A stretch of DNA of 64,000 nt. It comes from Novosphingobium sp. B 225 (lineage in GTDB: Bacteria; Pseudomonadota; Alphaproteobacteria; Sphingomonadales; Sphingomonadaceae). The stretch lies in the NCBI RefSeq assembly GCF_002198665.1, contig NZ_MWLM01000003.1, positions 86,914 through 150,913 on the forward strand, given 5' to 3'. Below the pieces are notes generated by a model. That model was given only the letters and a program-made list of their open reading frames with translations, ran no database searches and was not told where the DNA came from. Below are positions 32,523-41,300 of this stretch, one piece after another (within the stretch, counting starts at the first letter, position 1; each line of letters starts with the position of its first letter). The translations under genes were made by a program, and so were the position numbers.

Positions 32523-33464
32523 TCAAGCTGCAAGTGCGGTATCGCCGGCGGCGGATGCGGCTTCGTCAGGCACGGCCCGTCCCCCCAGCCTGAGCAGCAT
32601 ACTGGACGCTTCCTCGGCCTTGGCAGCTGCGGTCAGGATTGCACGGTCATCATCGCGCAGAAGTTTGAGCCAATGGTCGATGTAGCTCGCGTGGTGATCG
32701 AGATGCGTCACCGGTAGGCCGAGTTCAGCGCCCAACATGGCGCTTGAAAGCTCGGCGATCAGTTCTTCGGCAGCATAGGCAGCCGTGCCGAACCGGTTCC
32801 TGAGATCGCGCGCGAGGCGGCTGGAGTGCCCGGTCCAGTGCGAGAGCTCGTGCGCAAGCGTGGCATAGTAGTGATCAAACCCGGAGAACAGGTGCGCAGG
32901 CGGCAAAGTCACGCGGTCCGCGAGCGGCTCATAATAGGCCTCGCTGCCCTGTTGCCTGAGGTTCACCGGGACCTTACCGAAGAACGTATCGAGCTCGGCT
33001 TCGCGTCCTTCAGGTTCGACCAGTTCGAGCGAGGTTGCAGGATGGAACTGTTCGGGCAAGCCTTCGACCTGATCCGCGTTGAACACCGGATAGGCCTTCA
33101 GGACCCGGCGGGCCTCATCAGACTTTTCGCCGGTCTCTGGAGCTTCCACCTCCTTGGTGTAGCTCTTGTAGAAGATCGCTATGGTCGATTTCTCGCCCTT
33201 CTTCACCTGAGCCCCGCGGCCTTTCGCCTGATTATAGGTCATCCAGTAGGGCGAAGCGTAGCCGGACATGTCGGCGACCATCCACAGCCAAAACACATTC
33301 ATCCCGCGATAGGGAATGCCGCAGGCCCGCAAGGGCCGCGATACCGGGCCCCCGCGCCAGGGCTGGATCCACGGCTTGGTTCCGGCTTCGAGCCGGGCAA
33401 TGATTTCCTGGGTGATCCGGGTGGCGGGCGAGAGACCGCCCGACGAATGCTTGCAATAGGCCAT
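32523..33464 (-). CDS. ardC: ArdC-like antirestriction protein (ssDNA-binding, zinc-metallopeptidase-like)
   Basis: A 313-residue ArdC-family protein. The N-terminal ssDNA-binding domain (about 5-140) contains ITQEIIARLEAGTKPWIQPW and YRGMNVFWLW, typical of the family; the C-terminal metallopeptidase-like domain has the zinc motif HELSHWTGH (about 205-213) and AAEELIAELSSAMLG, which supplies the third ligand. Known ArdC proteins protect incoming single-stranded DNA from restriction. ATG 33464 has AGGAG seven bases upstream. It fits an element transferred by conjugation. Confidence 0.88.
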   Translation of the reverse strand: MAYCKHSSGGLSPATRITQEIIARLEAGTKPWIQPWRGGPVSRPLRACGIPYRGMNVFWLWMVADMSGYASPYWMTYNQAKGRGAQVKKGEKSTIAIFYKSYTKEVEAPETGEKSDEARRVLKAYPVFNADQVEGLPEQFHPATSLELVEPEGREAELDTFFGKVPVNLRQQGSEAYYEPLADRVTLPPAHLFSGFDHYYATLAHELSHWTGHSSRLARDLRNRFGTAAYAAEELIAELSSAMLGAELGLPVTHLDHHASYIDHWLKLLRDDDRAILTAAAKAEEASSMLLRLGGRAVPDEAASAAGDTALAA

Positions 33465-33575
33465 GAAAGAGCTCCTGATCGGGCCTTCCAGCACATTCGC
33501 CGGTCAGGTCCGTTCAGGCCCAAGCCCCCTCCACTCTTCCCGCGTGGCAATTGGGATCGCTCAGTCGCTCGGCCT

Positions 33576-33609
33576 GGCCTGCGGCGCCGGAATGCCGGTG
33601 CCGCAGGCC
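33576..33609 (-). terminator. Terminator-like hairpin after HU2
   Basis: GGCCTGCGGC and GCCGCAGGCC form a perfect 10-bp stem 10 bases after the HU2 stop. The loop itself can pair partly (CCGG/CCGG). A U-tract is absent, so it may act as a pausing or stabilising hairpin between HU2 and the ArdC gene. Confidence 0.5.
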
Positions 33610-33618
33610 GGAGGGCGA

Positions 33619-33894
33619 TCAACCGTTGAGGCGATCCTTAACCGCCTTGGCGGCGGCAAAGGTCAGCTTCTTCGACGCAGCGATCTTGATGGTCGCACCA
33701 GTCGAAGGATTGCGGCCTTCGCGTTCTGCGCTCGCCTTGACCTTGAACTTGCCAAAGCCGTTGATGGCGATTTCGTCACCGCTCGCAGCGGCTTCGGCAA
33801 TCGCCGCGAAAACTCCATCGACAACCTTGCGGGCATCGGCCCTGTTCAGGCCATTGGCGTCGGCGATCTTTTCAGCGAGGTCAGCATTGTTCAT
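33619..33894 (-). CDS. HU-family DNA-binding protein, copy 2
   Basis: A 91-residue HU protein (MNNADLAEKIADANGLNR) with core NGFGKFKVK and the standard arm REGRNPSTG, ending KAVKDRLNG. It is similar over its whole length to HU1 at 17812-18087 but has the usual Asn in the arm. ATG 33894 gives the normal family length; GGAAG lies seven bases upstream. It sits between ParB and the ArdC-like gene on the same strand. Confidence 0.92.
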   Translation of the reverse strand: MNNADLAEKIADANGLNRADARKVVDGVFAAIAEAAASGDEIAINGFGKFKVKASAEREGRNPSTGATIKIAASKKLTFAAAKAVKDRLNG

Positions 33895-34067
33895 GGGAAG
33901 TCGGTCCTTCGTTGGATGGATGGCGGGCGGTAGGACCATTGCGCGCGACAAACCAAGGTACGCGGCGGTTTTTCCACATTTTCCAGTAACAACAAAGGAA
34001 GCGGCCCCTTGGGCAAAGCCAAGTGACCGCTTCACAGGGTACGAGTGGTCTGCCTGTCAGGAGGAGG

Positions 34068-36080
34068 TCAGGCAGCCAACTCGCGAGGGGTCGGATTGTC
34101 ATCGTTGGCGCCCTGGGTGCCGGGGGCCGGATTGTCGGTCAGCTCACCAATCTCTGCTTCCGAGCGTTCGGCGGCGTTCACCTGCGTGCCGGCAAAACGC
34201 ATGACCTCGGGCACCCACGCCAAGGCGCGTTCGCGCACTTCGACCTCGGTAATGTAGGTCCCGGCAAAAACGCGCTCGGCGCTTTCAGCGAGATCCCCCT
34301 TCTTGACCGAGGCGAACCGGCTCGCGAGATCCGGGCCGCCGACGTCGGACAAGGCATCGAGAATCACCGCCTTGGGCACCCGGTCGAAGTAGTTCGCCGC
34401 GGTGGGGCGCCACCATGCCGCCATATCGATCCCGATCAGGCCGCCGAGATGATCGTGAAGCGCGATACTGCGCTCACCCACCATGTTGAGACTGGCTTCG
34501 AGCGTCCGGCAAATGACGAAGCCAAGCCAAGCGGTACGGGCGTCGTCGCCAAGCGCGCGGAAGCTATCGAATCGCGCCGACACGGTGTCTCCACTGCGCC
34601 AGCTTTCGTCGAGGGCTGACTTGAACTCGGCAAGTGACGCACTCGCTGCTGCATCCTTGGCTTCGAACCCGATTATTGGTCCTGCCGGAGTTCCACCCCG
34701 CAGTGTCGTAGCGACGCGGGCACGGTAGTCCAATGCATCGGCATCGGCGAGCGTGAAGACCATAAGATCGAGCGCGAGGCCGGGATCGAAGGCCAGGTGA
34801 AGCGCGAGGACGTCACGGCGCTGCATCGCGAGCTCATCGACCAGGCGCTTTGACAGAGCCGCGCGGCGCTTGCGTTCGGCATTCGCTTCGGAAACGATCT
34901 CGATTCCGCCGTCTTCGCACGAAGCTTCCACCTGCCGCTGCCCATAAAACACCGGCTGGAGAACGGGGGTTCCATCGCGCGACAGGACAAGGATCATCCC
35001 AGCCTCAGCTTTGAGTTCGGGCGCGAGCACCGGCGGGCGGGCGCGGATATCCTGGCATTCGCGCTCGATCGCTTCGATGGCCTTCTCGGCTGCCGCGACG
35101 GCGTCTTCAGCGCTCCCCTCATCCTCCAGCACCGCAGCGTGCTCGTCATAGGATGCATCGAGAACATCGAGCCGGGTAAGTTCGGCTTCGGTCAGCGGTG
35201 CAGGTTCGGCCGGCAGCCGGACCAGTCCTTCGATGAGGTCATGGCTAGCGTAGGGATCGAGCGTCGGCTTCACCCAGGCCAGACCCTGCTCGGCGGCGAG
35301 AGCGGCGGCCTGCTCGTTCATCTTTGCAGTAGCGAGCGTTTCGAGCAACGCAATGTCGGCCCAGGCCTCACTGTTGTCATCGTCGAACAGTTCGCGTTCG
35401 ATCCGCCCGCCCGCAGCGAGATAAGCATCGCGCCCGACCAACCGGGCCCGCGGGTCACTGGCCCGTACCGTGCCCGAAAGCACCATGCGGCGGATCGAGT
35501 CCGGATTAGGCGCATAGTAGCCAATTGAGACCTGCTCGAAGACCCGGGCCTGGATCTGCTGGTCCGACGTCGCGCCATAAGCCTTGGCGAGGTCGAGGGT
35601 GATCACGCCCGATGCCAATGCTTCCAAGACGACCGGTGCGAGCGCGGCGAGGCGCAGCCGCCCTTCGACGAACCTGACGGTCAAACCGAAGCGGGACGCC
35701 ACCTGTTCAAGGCTGACGCCTGCCTCGATCAGAGCAGCGAAAGCCTGGGCCTCGTCTGCCGGGTTCATCGCCAGGCGGTGGAAATTCTCGGCAAGACTGG
35801 TTTCGATGGCAACTTCAGCAGTGTCATCGAGAACCAGACAAGTCACTTCGTGATCCTTGGGCAGAACCTTGTCATCCGCCAGAGCCAGCATCGCCTTGCG
35901 GCGGCGCTCACCAGCCTCGACCTCAAACTTGCCCTTGGCTCCGGGGCGCACGATGAGATTCTGCAACAGCCCGCAGGCTGCGATGCTGGCTTTGAGTTCA
36001 GCATCGGCCATCGCATCGGCATGACGGCGGACATTGCGCGGCGAAGCGACAAGCTTGTTGAGCGGGATCGTTTTGATCAT
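34068..36080 (-). CDS. Large ParB-family partition/nuclease-like protein
   Basis: A 670-residue ParB/RepB/Spo0J-type protein, about twice the usual 300. The N-terminal ParB domain shows IPLNKLVASPRNVRRH, GERRRKAML and ETSLAENFHRLAMNPADEAQAFAAL, followed by a helix-turn-helix (VSLEQVASRFGLTVRFVEGR, about 125-145). The long C-terminal part (about 230-650) has an acidic coiled-coil-like segment (EGSAEDAVAAAEKAIEAIE) and no recognised domain. No ParA is present in the window, so a role other than classical partition (regulation, DNA processing) is possible. AGGAG lies eight bases before the ATG. Confidence 0.87.
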   Translation of the reverse strand: MIKTIPLNKLVASPRNVRRHADAMADAELKASIAACGLLQNLIVRPGAKGKFEVEAGERRRKAMLALADDKVLPKDHEVTCLVLDDTAEVAIETSLAENFHRLAMNPADEAQAFAALIEAGVSLEQVASRFGLTVRFVEGRLRLAALAPVVLEALASGVITLDLAKAYGATSDQQIQARVFEQVSIGYYAPNPDSIRRMVLSGTVRASDPRARLVGRDAYLAAGGRIERELFDDDNSEAWADIALLETLATAKMNEQAAALAAEQGLAWVKPTLDPYASHDLIEGLVRLPAEPAPLTEAELTRLDVLDASYDEHAAVLEDEGSAEDAVAAAEKAIEAIERECQDIRARPPVLAPELKAEAGMILVLSRDGTPVLQPVFYGQRQVEASCEDGGIEIVSEANAERKRRAALSKRLVDELAMQRRDVLALHLAFDPGLALDLMVFTLADADALDYRARVATTLRGGTPAGPIIGFEAKDAAASASLAEFKSALDESWRSGDTVSARFDSFRALGDDARTAWLGFVICRTLEASLNMVGERSIALHDHLGGLIGIDMAAWWRPTAANYFDRVPKAVILDALSDVGGPDLASRFASVKKGDLAESAERVFAGTYITEVEVRERALAWVPEVMRFAGTQVNAAERSEAEIGELTDNPAPGTQGANDDNPTPRELAA

Positions 36081-36352
36081 GGAACGTACTCCTGACTAGC
36101 GAACCAGGCACGCCGACCATCGACGCCTCACTGGCTCATCAGGTGAAAGCTCCCTCCCCTCTTACATGCATGGATCGCGCGACCCTTCTCAGCTCAAGCC
36201 ACTGGCTTCAAAGCAATTTCATGTGGGCGCTGAATTGGCAATCGTCGCCCATCAACAATCAGGCCAAAAGTGCGTAGCCAGAAATCTTTAGCCGAATTAT
36301 TCGATCTTTCCCGATCGATAAAGTATCGGCTCTAAATCGAAAATGCGGGCTA

Positions 36353-36829
36353 TCAGTCGATACGCATGAGACATTCACGCACTGCAGCCAAACCTGCTTC
36401 AGTCAACTGCACATTGGCAACTCTTCGATCTGATTCTTCGGCATATCGCTCTACAAGCCCTTCGCCTTCAAGCACTGCCATCCAGCGTAAACCGGTGGTT
36501 GGGGGCACTGATCCGGCAATGGAGGCACTGGTCATTCTGACTTTTCGTCCACGTACAGCAGAGATAAACAGATCAAGCAGGATGTCCCACGCGGGTTCGC
36601 CAAGGAGCTTGGAAGGCAGGATTTTCTCACGCTTGCGCCGGCCTCGGTAGATTCTCTCGGCCTTTAACACCAACGCGGAATCACCTTCCGCTGCTCCACC
36701 TTTGGGTTGTGCAGTGTCACGTTGAACAAGATGCTCCTCGCCCTCCCAGCGGACAGCAAAATCAAACAACTTTGTCGAGATTTCTCGCAAGACGGTGAAG
36801 CGCGATTCGTCTTGCCTTTCCTCACCCAT
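36353..36829 (-). CDS. MarR-like winged-helix regulator
   Basis: A 158-residue protein. The C-terminal half reads RRKREKILPSKLLGEPAWDI, then TSASIAGSVPPTTGLRWMAV and LEGEGLVERYAEESDRRVANV, ending in a LTEAGLAAV helix; this is a MarR-like winged helix with the beta wing. The N-terminal 55 residues look disordered or helical without a match. It is related to the smaller plus-strand protein at 37876-38235. Both probably regulate genes on the element. Confidence 0.7.
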   Translation of the reverse strand: MGEERQDESRFTVLREISTKLFDFAVRWEGEEHLVQRDTAQPKGGAAEGDSALVLKAERIYRGRRKREKILPSKLLGEPAWDILLDLFISAVRGRKVRMTSASIAGSVPPTTGLRWMAVLEGEGLVERYAEESDRRVANVQLTEAGLAAVRECLMRID

Positions 36830-36911
36830 CGCAGTCTCCTATCCTGGGGTTCGCTCGAATTCTCTGAACATTCAAATTCATGGTAGAAGTTGCCCTCGAC
36901 ATACCCGAGCA

Positions 36912-37163
36912 CTATACCGCTATTATTCTATCTATTTCAATGCTATGAGCCTGAACTTTGGCGCGCAGTTCGGATTCTATCCGCGCTTTAAGCCCGCCTC
37001 TGTTGGGCCGTGACTTGCGACATTCATCGGCCAAGGCGGAGAGCGCCATTGAAAGATAGGCCCCCGTTACGCTCAATTTGCTCAAATCAGTCAAAGCAAG
37101 GCTCTGCTGAATGCTGGCTTCCAGAATCGCGATCACATCGCTGGATCGAAGTTTTCTGCCCAT
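36912..37163 (-). CDS. Small hypothetical protein in the regulator region
   Basis: An 83-residue, helix-rich protein (MGRKLRSSDVIAILEASIQQ, ending AKVQAHSIEIDRIIAV) with no recognised domain. The start at 37163 is supported by GGAG nine bases upstream; a longer frame begins at 37190. It lies between two winged-helix regulator genes. Confidence 0.5.
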   Translation of the reverse strand: MGRKLRSSDVIAILEASIQQSLALTDLSKLSVTGAYLSMALSALADECRKSRPNRGGLKARIESELRAKVQAHSIEIDRIIAV

Positions 37164-37546
37164 ATCGCTGGCTCCATCAAGAAGCCCCATTCCCAGCTCT
37201 TGCTGCCATATCCGGCGACGCGTTACAAATTCTAGTTACCGGATGATAGCCGTGAGACTGACATAGGATTGATAACGATACGCAATAATTACACACGTTC
37301 CCCTGCGCCCACGGCGTCCTAGCTATGGGGTCCATTGCGAATCTGATTTGCCTCAGATTGATATGGCGAGCACCCCGACAAAATGAGCCTGGCAACCACG
37401 GCAGGCCGCCAGGCTCTTGGGGGTGTAGTGGGATCTCCTCGAGAGACCACCACACCAATCTGTTTAGGTTAATTCCGCTAACGATCTAACTATCGAACTA
37501 TGGGCAATCTCACCTATTCAAGGTGCAAACCAGCAAGCTGCGCCCA
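37164..37546. other. Non-coding region with three consecutive hairpins
   Basis: No gene is supported. The middle part (37340-37450) carries three successive inverted repeats and is described separately as a possible structured RNA. Confidence 0.5.
37340..37450. ncRNA. Candidate structured RNA (three hairpins)
   Basis: Three hairpins follow one another: AATCTGA/TCAGATT (37340-37359), GAGCCTGGC/GCCAGGCTC (37385-37416), and GTGG-GA-TCTC/GAGA-GA-CCAC (37428-37450), whose stem contains a tandem G-A/A-G mismatch of the kind seen in structured RNAs. No open frame overlaps it on either strand with a start signal. Strand and function are unknown; a pair of terminators is the simplest alternative. Confidence 0.3.
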
Positions 37547-37708
37547 TTAAATGCCTTGGTCAGGAACAGATGCGGACAAGGATTCCACCGCCATTTGAGC
37601 GTGTGCCGCTGCTACTATCTCGCCAGCGTCATCTAATCTTGCAAGCAATTGAAGCAAATCGACATGCAACTGAAGCAAATCATCAGGCAATTTTGTTGTC
37701 TGACCCAT
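37547..37708 (-). CDS. Very small hypothetical protein
   Basis: A 53-residue frame (MGQTTKLPDDLLQLHVDLLQ, then LLARLDDAGEIVAAAHAQMA) that is strongly amphipathic and predicted helical. AAGAGG lies nine bases before the ATG at 37708. No family is recognised. It sits between two winged-helix genes and could be a small regulatory partner. Confidence 0.45.
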   Translation of the reverse strand: MGQTTKLPDDLLQLHVDLLQLLARLDDAGEIVAAAHAQMAVESLSASVPDQGI

Positions 37709-37875
37709 AGCGCGAACCTCTTTTTTCAATCCATAGGTGATTACACACGTGAAGGCTAGTCAGTTACGCCAAGGTGGTGGATGAATGGGACAACCAGATC
37801 AGATACAATTTCTAAATTGCGCAAACGACCGAAGGTCTGTAATCTTATTACTCAAACACCGCGACGGAGCGCTGC

Positions 37876-38235
37876 GTGAACCATCAACCGATTGATACCG
37901 CACCTCCTGATGCAGCGACGCAGGCAGATGTATCAGCCCTAATCGACGCAATTCTGTCGATGCGGCGCAAGCGCGACTCGCTGTTTGGGTCGGACCTGTT
38001 TGGTGACCAGGCGTGGGACATTCTGCTCATATTGTTTGCGACATCGAATCGGGGGCTCGGACTATCGCTTGACACGCTTACATCTAAGCTAAGCGGCTCA
38101 CCCGAGGTGACCAAGCGCTGGCTTCTTGTCTTGATTGAACGCGGGTACGCCAGCGCATCGCCTAGTATACCCACAGCCTATCAACTGACCGAGGCCGGAA
38201 AAAGAAAAATGCGCATCATGCACTCATCTTTCTAG
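37876..38235 (+). CDS. MarR-like winged-helix regulator, short form
   Basis: A 119-residue protein starting at a GTG with GGAG seven bases upstream. It shares with the regulator at 36353-36829 the block RKRDSLFGSDLFGDQAWDIL, a LSGSPEVTKRWLLVLIERGY recognition region and a LTEAGKRKM end, but lacks the longer N-terminus. It diverges from the helicase gene and faces away from the other backbone genes. It probably regulates the neighbouring operons. Confidence 0.65.
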   Translation: MNHQPIDTAPPDAATQADVSALIDAILSMRRKRDSLFGSDLFGDQAWDILLILFATSNRGLGLSLDTLTSKLSGSPEVTKRWLLVLIERGYASASPSIPTAYQLTEAGKRKMRIMHSSF

Positions 38236-38357
38236 AATTTCCGGAGAATAGATTTCATTTTGGCCATTCCATTTGATTTATTTTCGAAATAAAAATTCGC
38301 GTGCAACCGTATTTTTGTGAGTTATTTTTTATTCTGCGCCTCATCCATCAGATATTA

Positions 38358-41300
38358 TTACACTATCTCAATCATAGATGATAAAATCGAAACGGCTTGC
38401 ACCAATGGCACGAACAGCCGGGTCTGATAGCGAATGATTTCGGTGAAGCAGCCATGAGCCTTGTACCAGTCGAGCCGCGCCGCCGACCAACCGGCAAGTT
38501 CAAGTCGCTGCGTCCCATTGACCAAACTGCGCTTGAGCATGAGAGCTTCGCGCGCTTTGATCTGGATCGGACGACCTGCGGCAAGCACGGCATTGACGAC
38601 ATGCTCGGCAGAGAACGCCTGATCATTTTCGAGGCCTAGAGCCTGGCAAAGCTTAGGGACACAGTGCAGCGGCACCTCGCGACCAAGCAACGAGGTGCCA
38701 TCACGCGCCGAGATCCGGCTGACGCGAACGTAGTCTGAGGGTAGTTTGTCCCAGACCGGCAACAATAGCCCGGTGGCGAGATGCATGCGCTCGCGCTTGC
38801 GGCTGGAAACAGCTTCTTTGACTTCGTCCTGCCAGTGCCGACGAAACTGTACCGGATCGACCCGCTCCCAGCTACTTTCATCGAGCTGCTCGGCGGTGAG
38901 ATGGCTGCACTTCAGTGGCCGGACCAGTTCGAAGCGGGATATCCGCCTACCGTCATCTGTAAGGAGGCTTCGAGCGGGCACCAGAAGGCCAATCCGGTCA
39001 GACCTGCAGTTGCGCAGATACTGTTGCGATTCGCCAGACAAGCCATAGAGCTTGTCCAGGCGCGCCAGTGTCAAGGGTTTCAGCGCGCGCGCGATCTCGA
39101 TCTCCAGAAGGTGGGTGGTCGCCCCGGAGAGTTCATCGGTGCGCAGCAAGGTGTCGGATAGCACCTCGAAGTGCTCGACCGCGATAGTTTCGACGCCAAG
39201 ATCTAGCGTGCCTGCCTGCCGTGCAGCGTCGATCCGCGCTTCGACCAGCCCCAGGAACTCATCGAATATGCCGTTCTGGAGCGCAATCGGCAGCGCGAGG
39301 ACGCGATTGAGCCAGCGTTGGATCGGCGGAAGATCATCGACCATCAATCCGTCCGGGCCTTCGATCCTGAGGCCAGTCAGTTCCTCGAACAGCGCAAGCG
39401 AAACAGCCTCAAGTTTGCCGCCAAACAGCAGGCCAAACCAGCGCTGGAGCGCTTCCTTGGCGTAGCTACTCTCGAGGTTGTCAGCCGGATCGAACAGATT
39501 CTGACCGCCGGTCTGGCGCTGTCCGCGGGTGAGAGCGCCGAGGCTGTCGAGCCGCCGCGCGATAGTCGAAATGAACCGGCGCTCGCCGCGCACATCGGTC
39601 GTCACGGGGCGAAACAGCGGTGCTGAGGCCTGATTGGTGCGGTTGGTTCGGCCAAGGCCCTGGATCGCAGCGTCGGCCCGCCAACCCGGCTCGAGCAGGA
39701 AGTGAATCCGGCGCGCCTGGTTCCGGGCGGCCAGGTCAGCGTGATAGCTGCGGCCGGTGCCGCCGGCATCTGAGAAGACCAAAATCTGCTTGGTCCCATC
39801 CATGAACGCTTGAGTTTCGGAAATGTTGGCCCGGGGGCTGCGCGATTGGAGCATCTGGCGCCCATCACGCCCGACAATCAGGCGGCGGGTGCGGCCTGTG
39901 ACCTCGGCAACTGCATCGACCCCAAACCGCTCGATGATCGCATCGAGCGCTATAGCGATCGGCGGGAGCGCGCAGAGTTGCTCGATCATGCGGTCGCGGG
40001 CGGCAAGCGCCGAACGGCATAGTACGGGTGCGCCCGTGTCGTCGGTCATCGGCTCGGAGCGTGGATTGCCGTTCTCGTCGATGAACACCCCCATGAGCCG
40101 GACGGGAAAGCTCTTGGTAAGGTAGTCGATCACGTATTCGCGGGGGGAAAGGTCAACATCGAGCAGTTCACGTTCGGCATCAGTGATGCCAGCGAGCCGG
40201 CGTTTGAGCATGGCTTCCGCGGTCGAGACGAGTTGCACCACCACGGCGTTGCCTTCAGAAATTGCAGTCTCGATTGCGGGAAGCAGGCTCGGTAGCTTCA
40301 TTGAGAGCAAAAGCTGCGCAAAGAAGCGCTGCTTGGTGCCCTCGAAGATCGAGAGAGCCGCAGCTTTGGCTCCCGAGTTCAGCGTGTCGCCACTATCCTG
40401 GTCGACGATGCGGGTCGCTTCGAGCGCTTCGCGAAGGTTAGTATGAATGATCGCCCAGGCCTCGGCATAAGCGTCGTAAACCGCAACTTGATCGCTGCTC
40501 AGGCAATGCTCAAGGAGCTCGTATTCGACCCCAGCGAACGACAATGCCCGCGCAGTGTAAAGGCCAAGGGATTTAAGATCGCGGGCGACCAGTTCCATCG
40601 CCGCAATCCCTCCGCTGCGGATGTCGGCAACGAACGCCTCGCGGTTGGCGAACGCAGTTTCAGGTCCCCACAGTCCAAGCCGGGTCGCATAGGCCAGATT
40701 ATTGACATCCGACGCCCCGGTAGCTGAGGCGTAAAGGACGCGGGCGCGCGGCAAAAGATTCTGCAGACGCACACCGGCCACACCCTGCTCGGAGCCTTTG
40801 ACCTTGCCGCGAGAGCCTTCGCCGCCTGCAGCGTTGGCCATGGCGTGAGCTTCATCAAAGACGATTACGCCCTCGAAGTGTTCTCCGGCCCAGGCAAGGA
40901 TCTGCTCAAGCCGGGTCGCGTCGCTGCGCCCCGAGCGTAGAGTCGGGTAGGTGACGAACAGGATTCCTTCGCGCATTGTGATGGGCGTGCCCAGTTTCCA
41001 TTGTCCAAGCGGCTGCACATCGATCGGGAGGCCGCCCAGAGCGGTCCAGTCACGGCGGGCATCTTCCAGCAGCGCCTCGTTCTTGGATATCCAGATGTGG
41101 CGGCGCTCGCCGCGCACCCAGCGATCGAGGATGACAGCTGCAACCTGTCTGCCCTTGCCAGCGCCTGTCCCGTCGCCGAGGAAGTAGCCCATCCGGTAGG
41201 CGCACCCGTTGGCGCTGGCTTTAAGAGCGCAGCCCTTGCCTTCGGGTTCGAAGAGTCCAGCAAGGTCGCGCGAATGGGCGCTCGCTGCATAGATCAGCGT

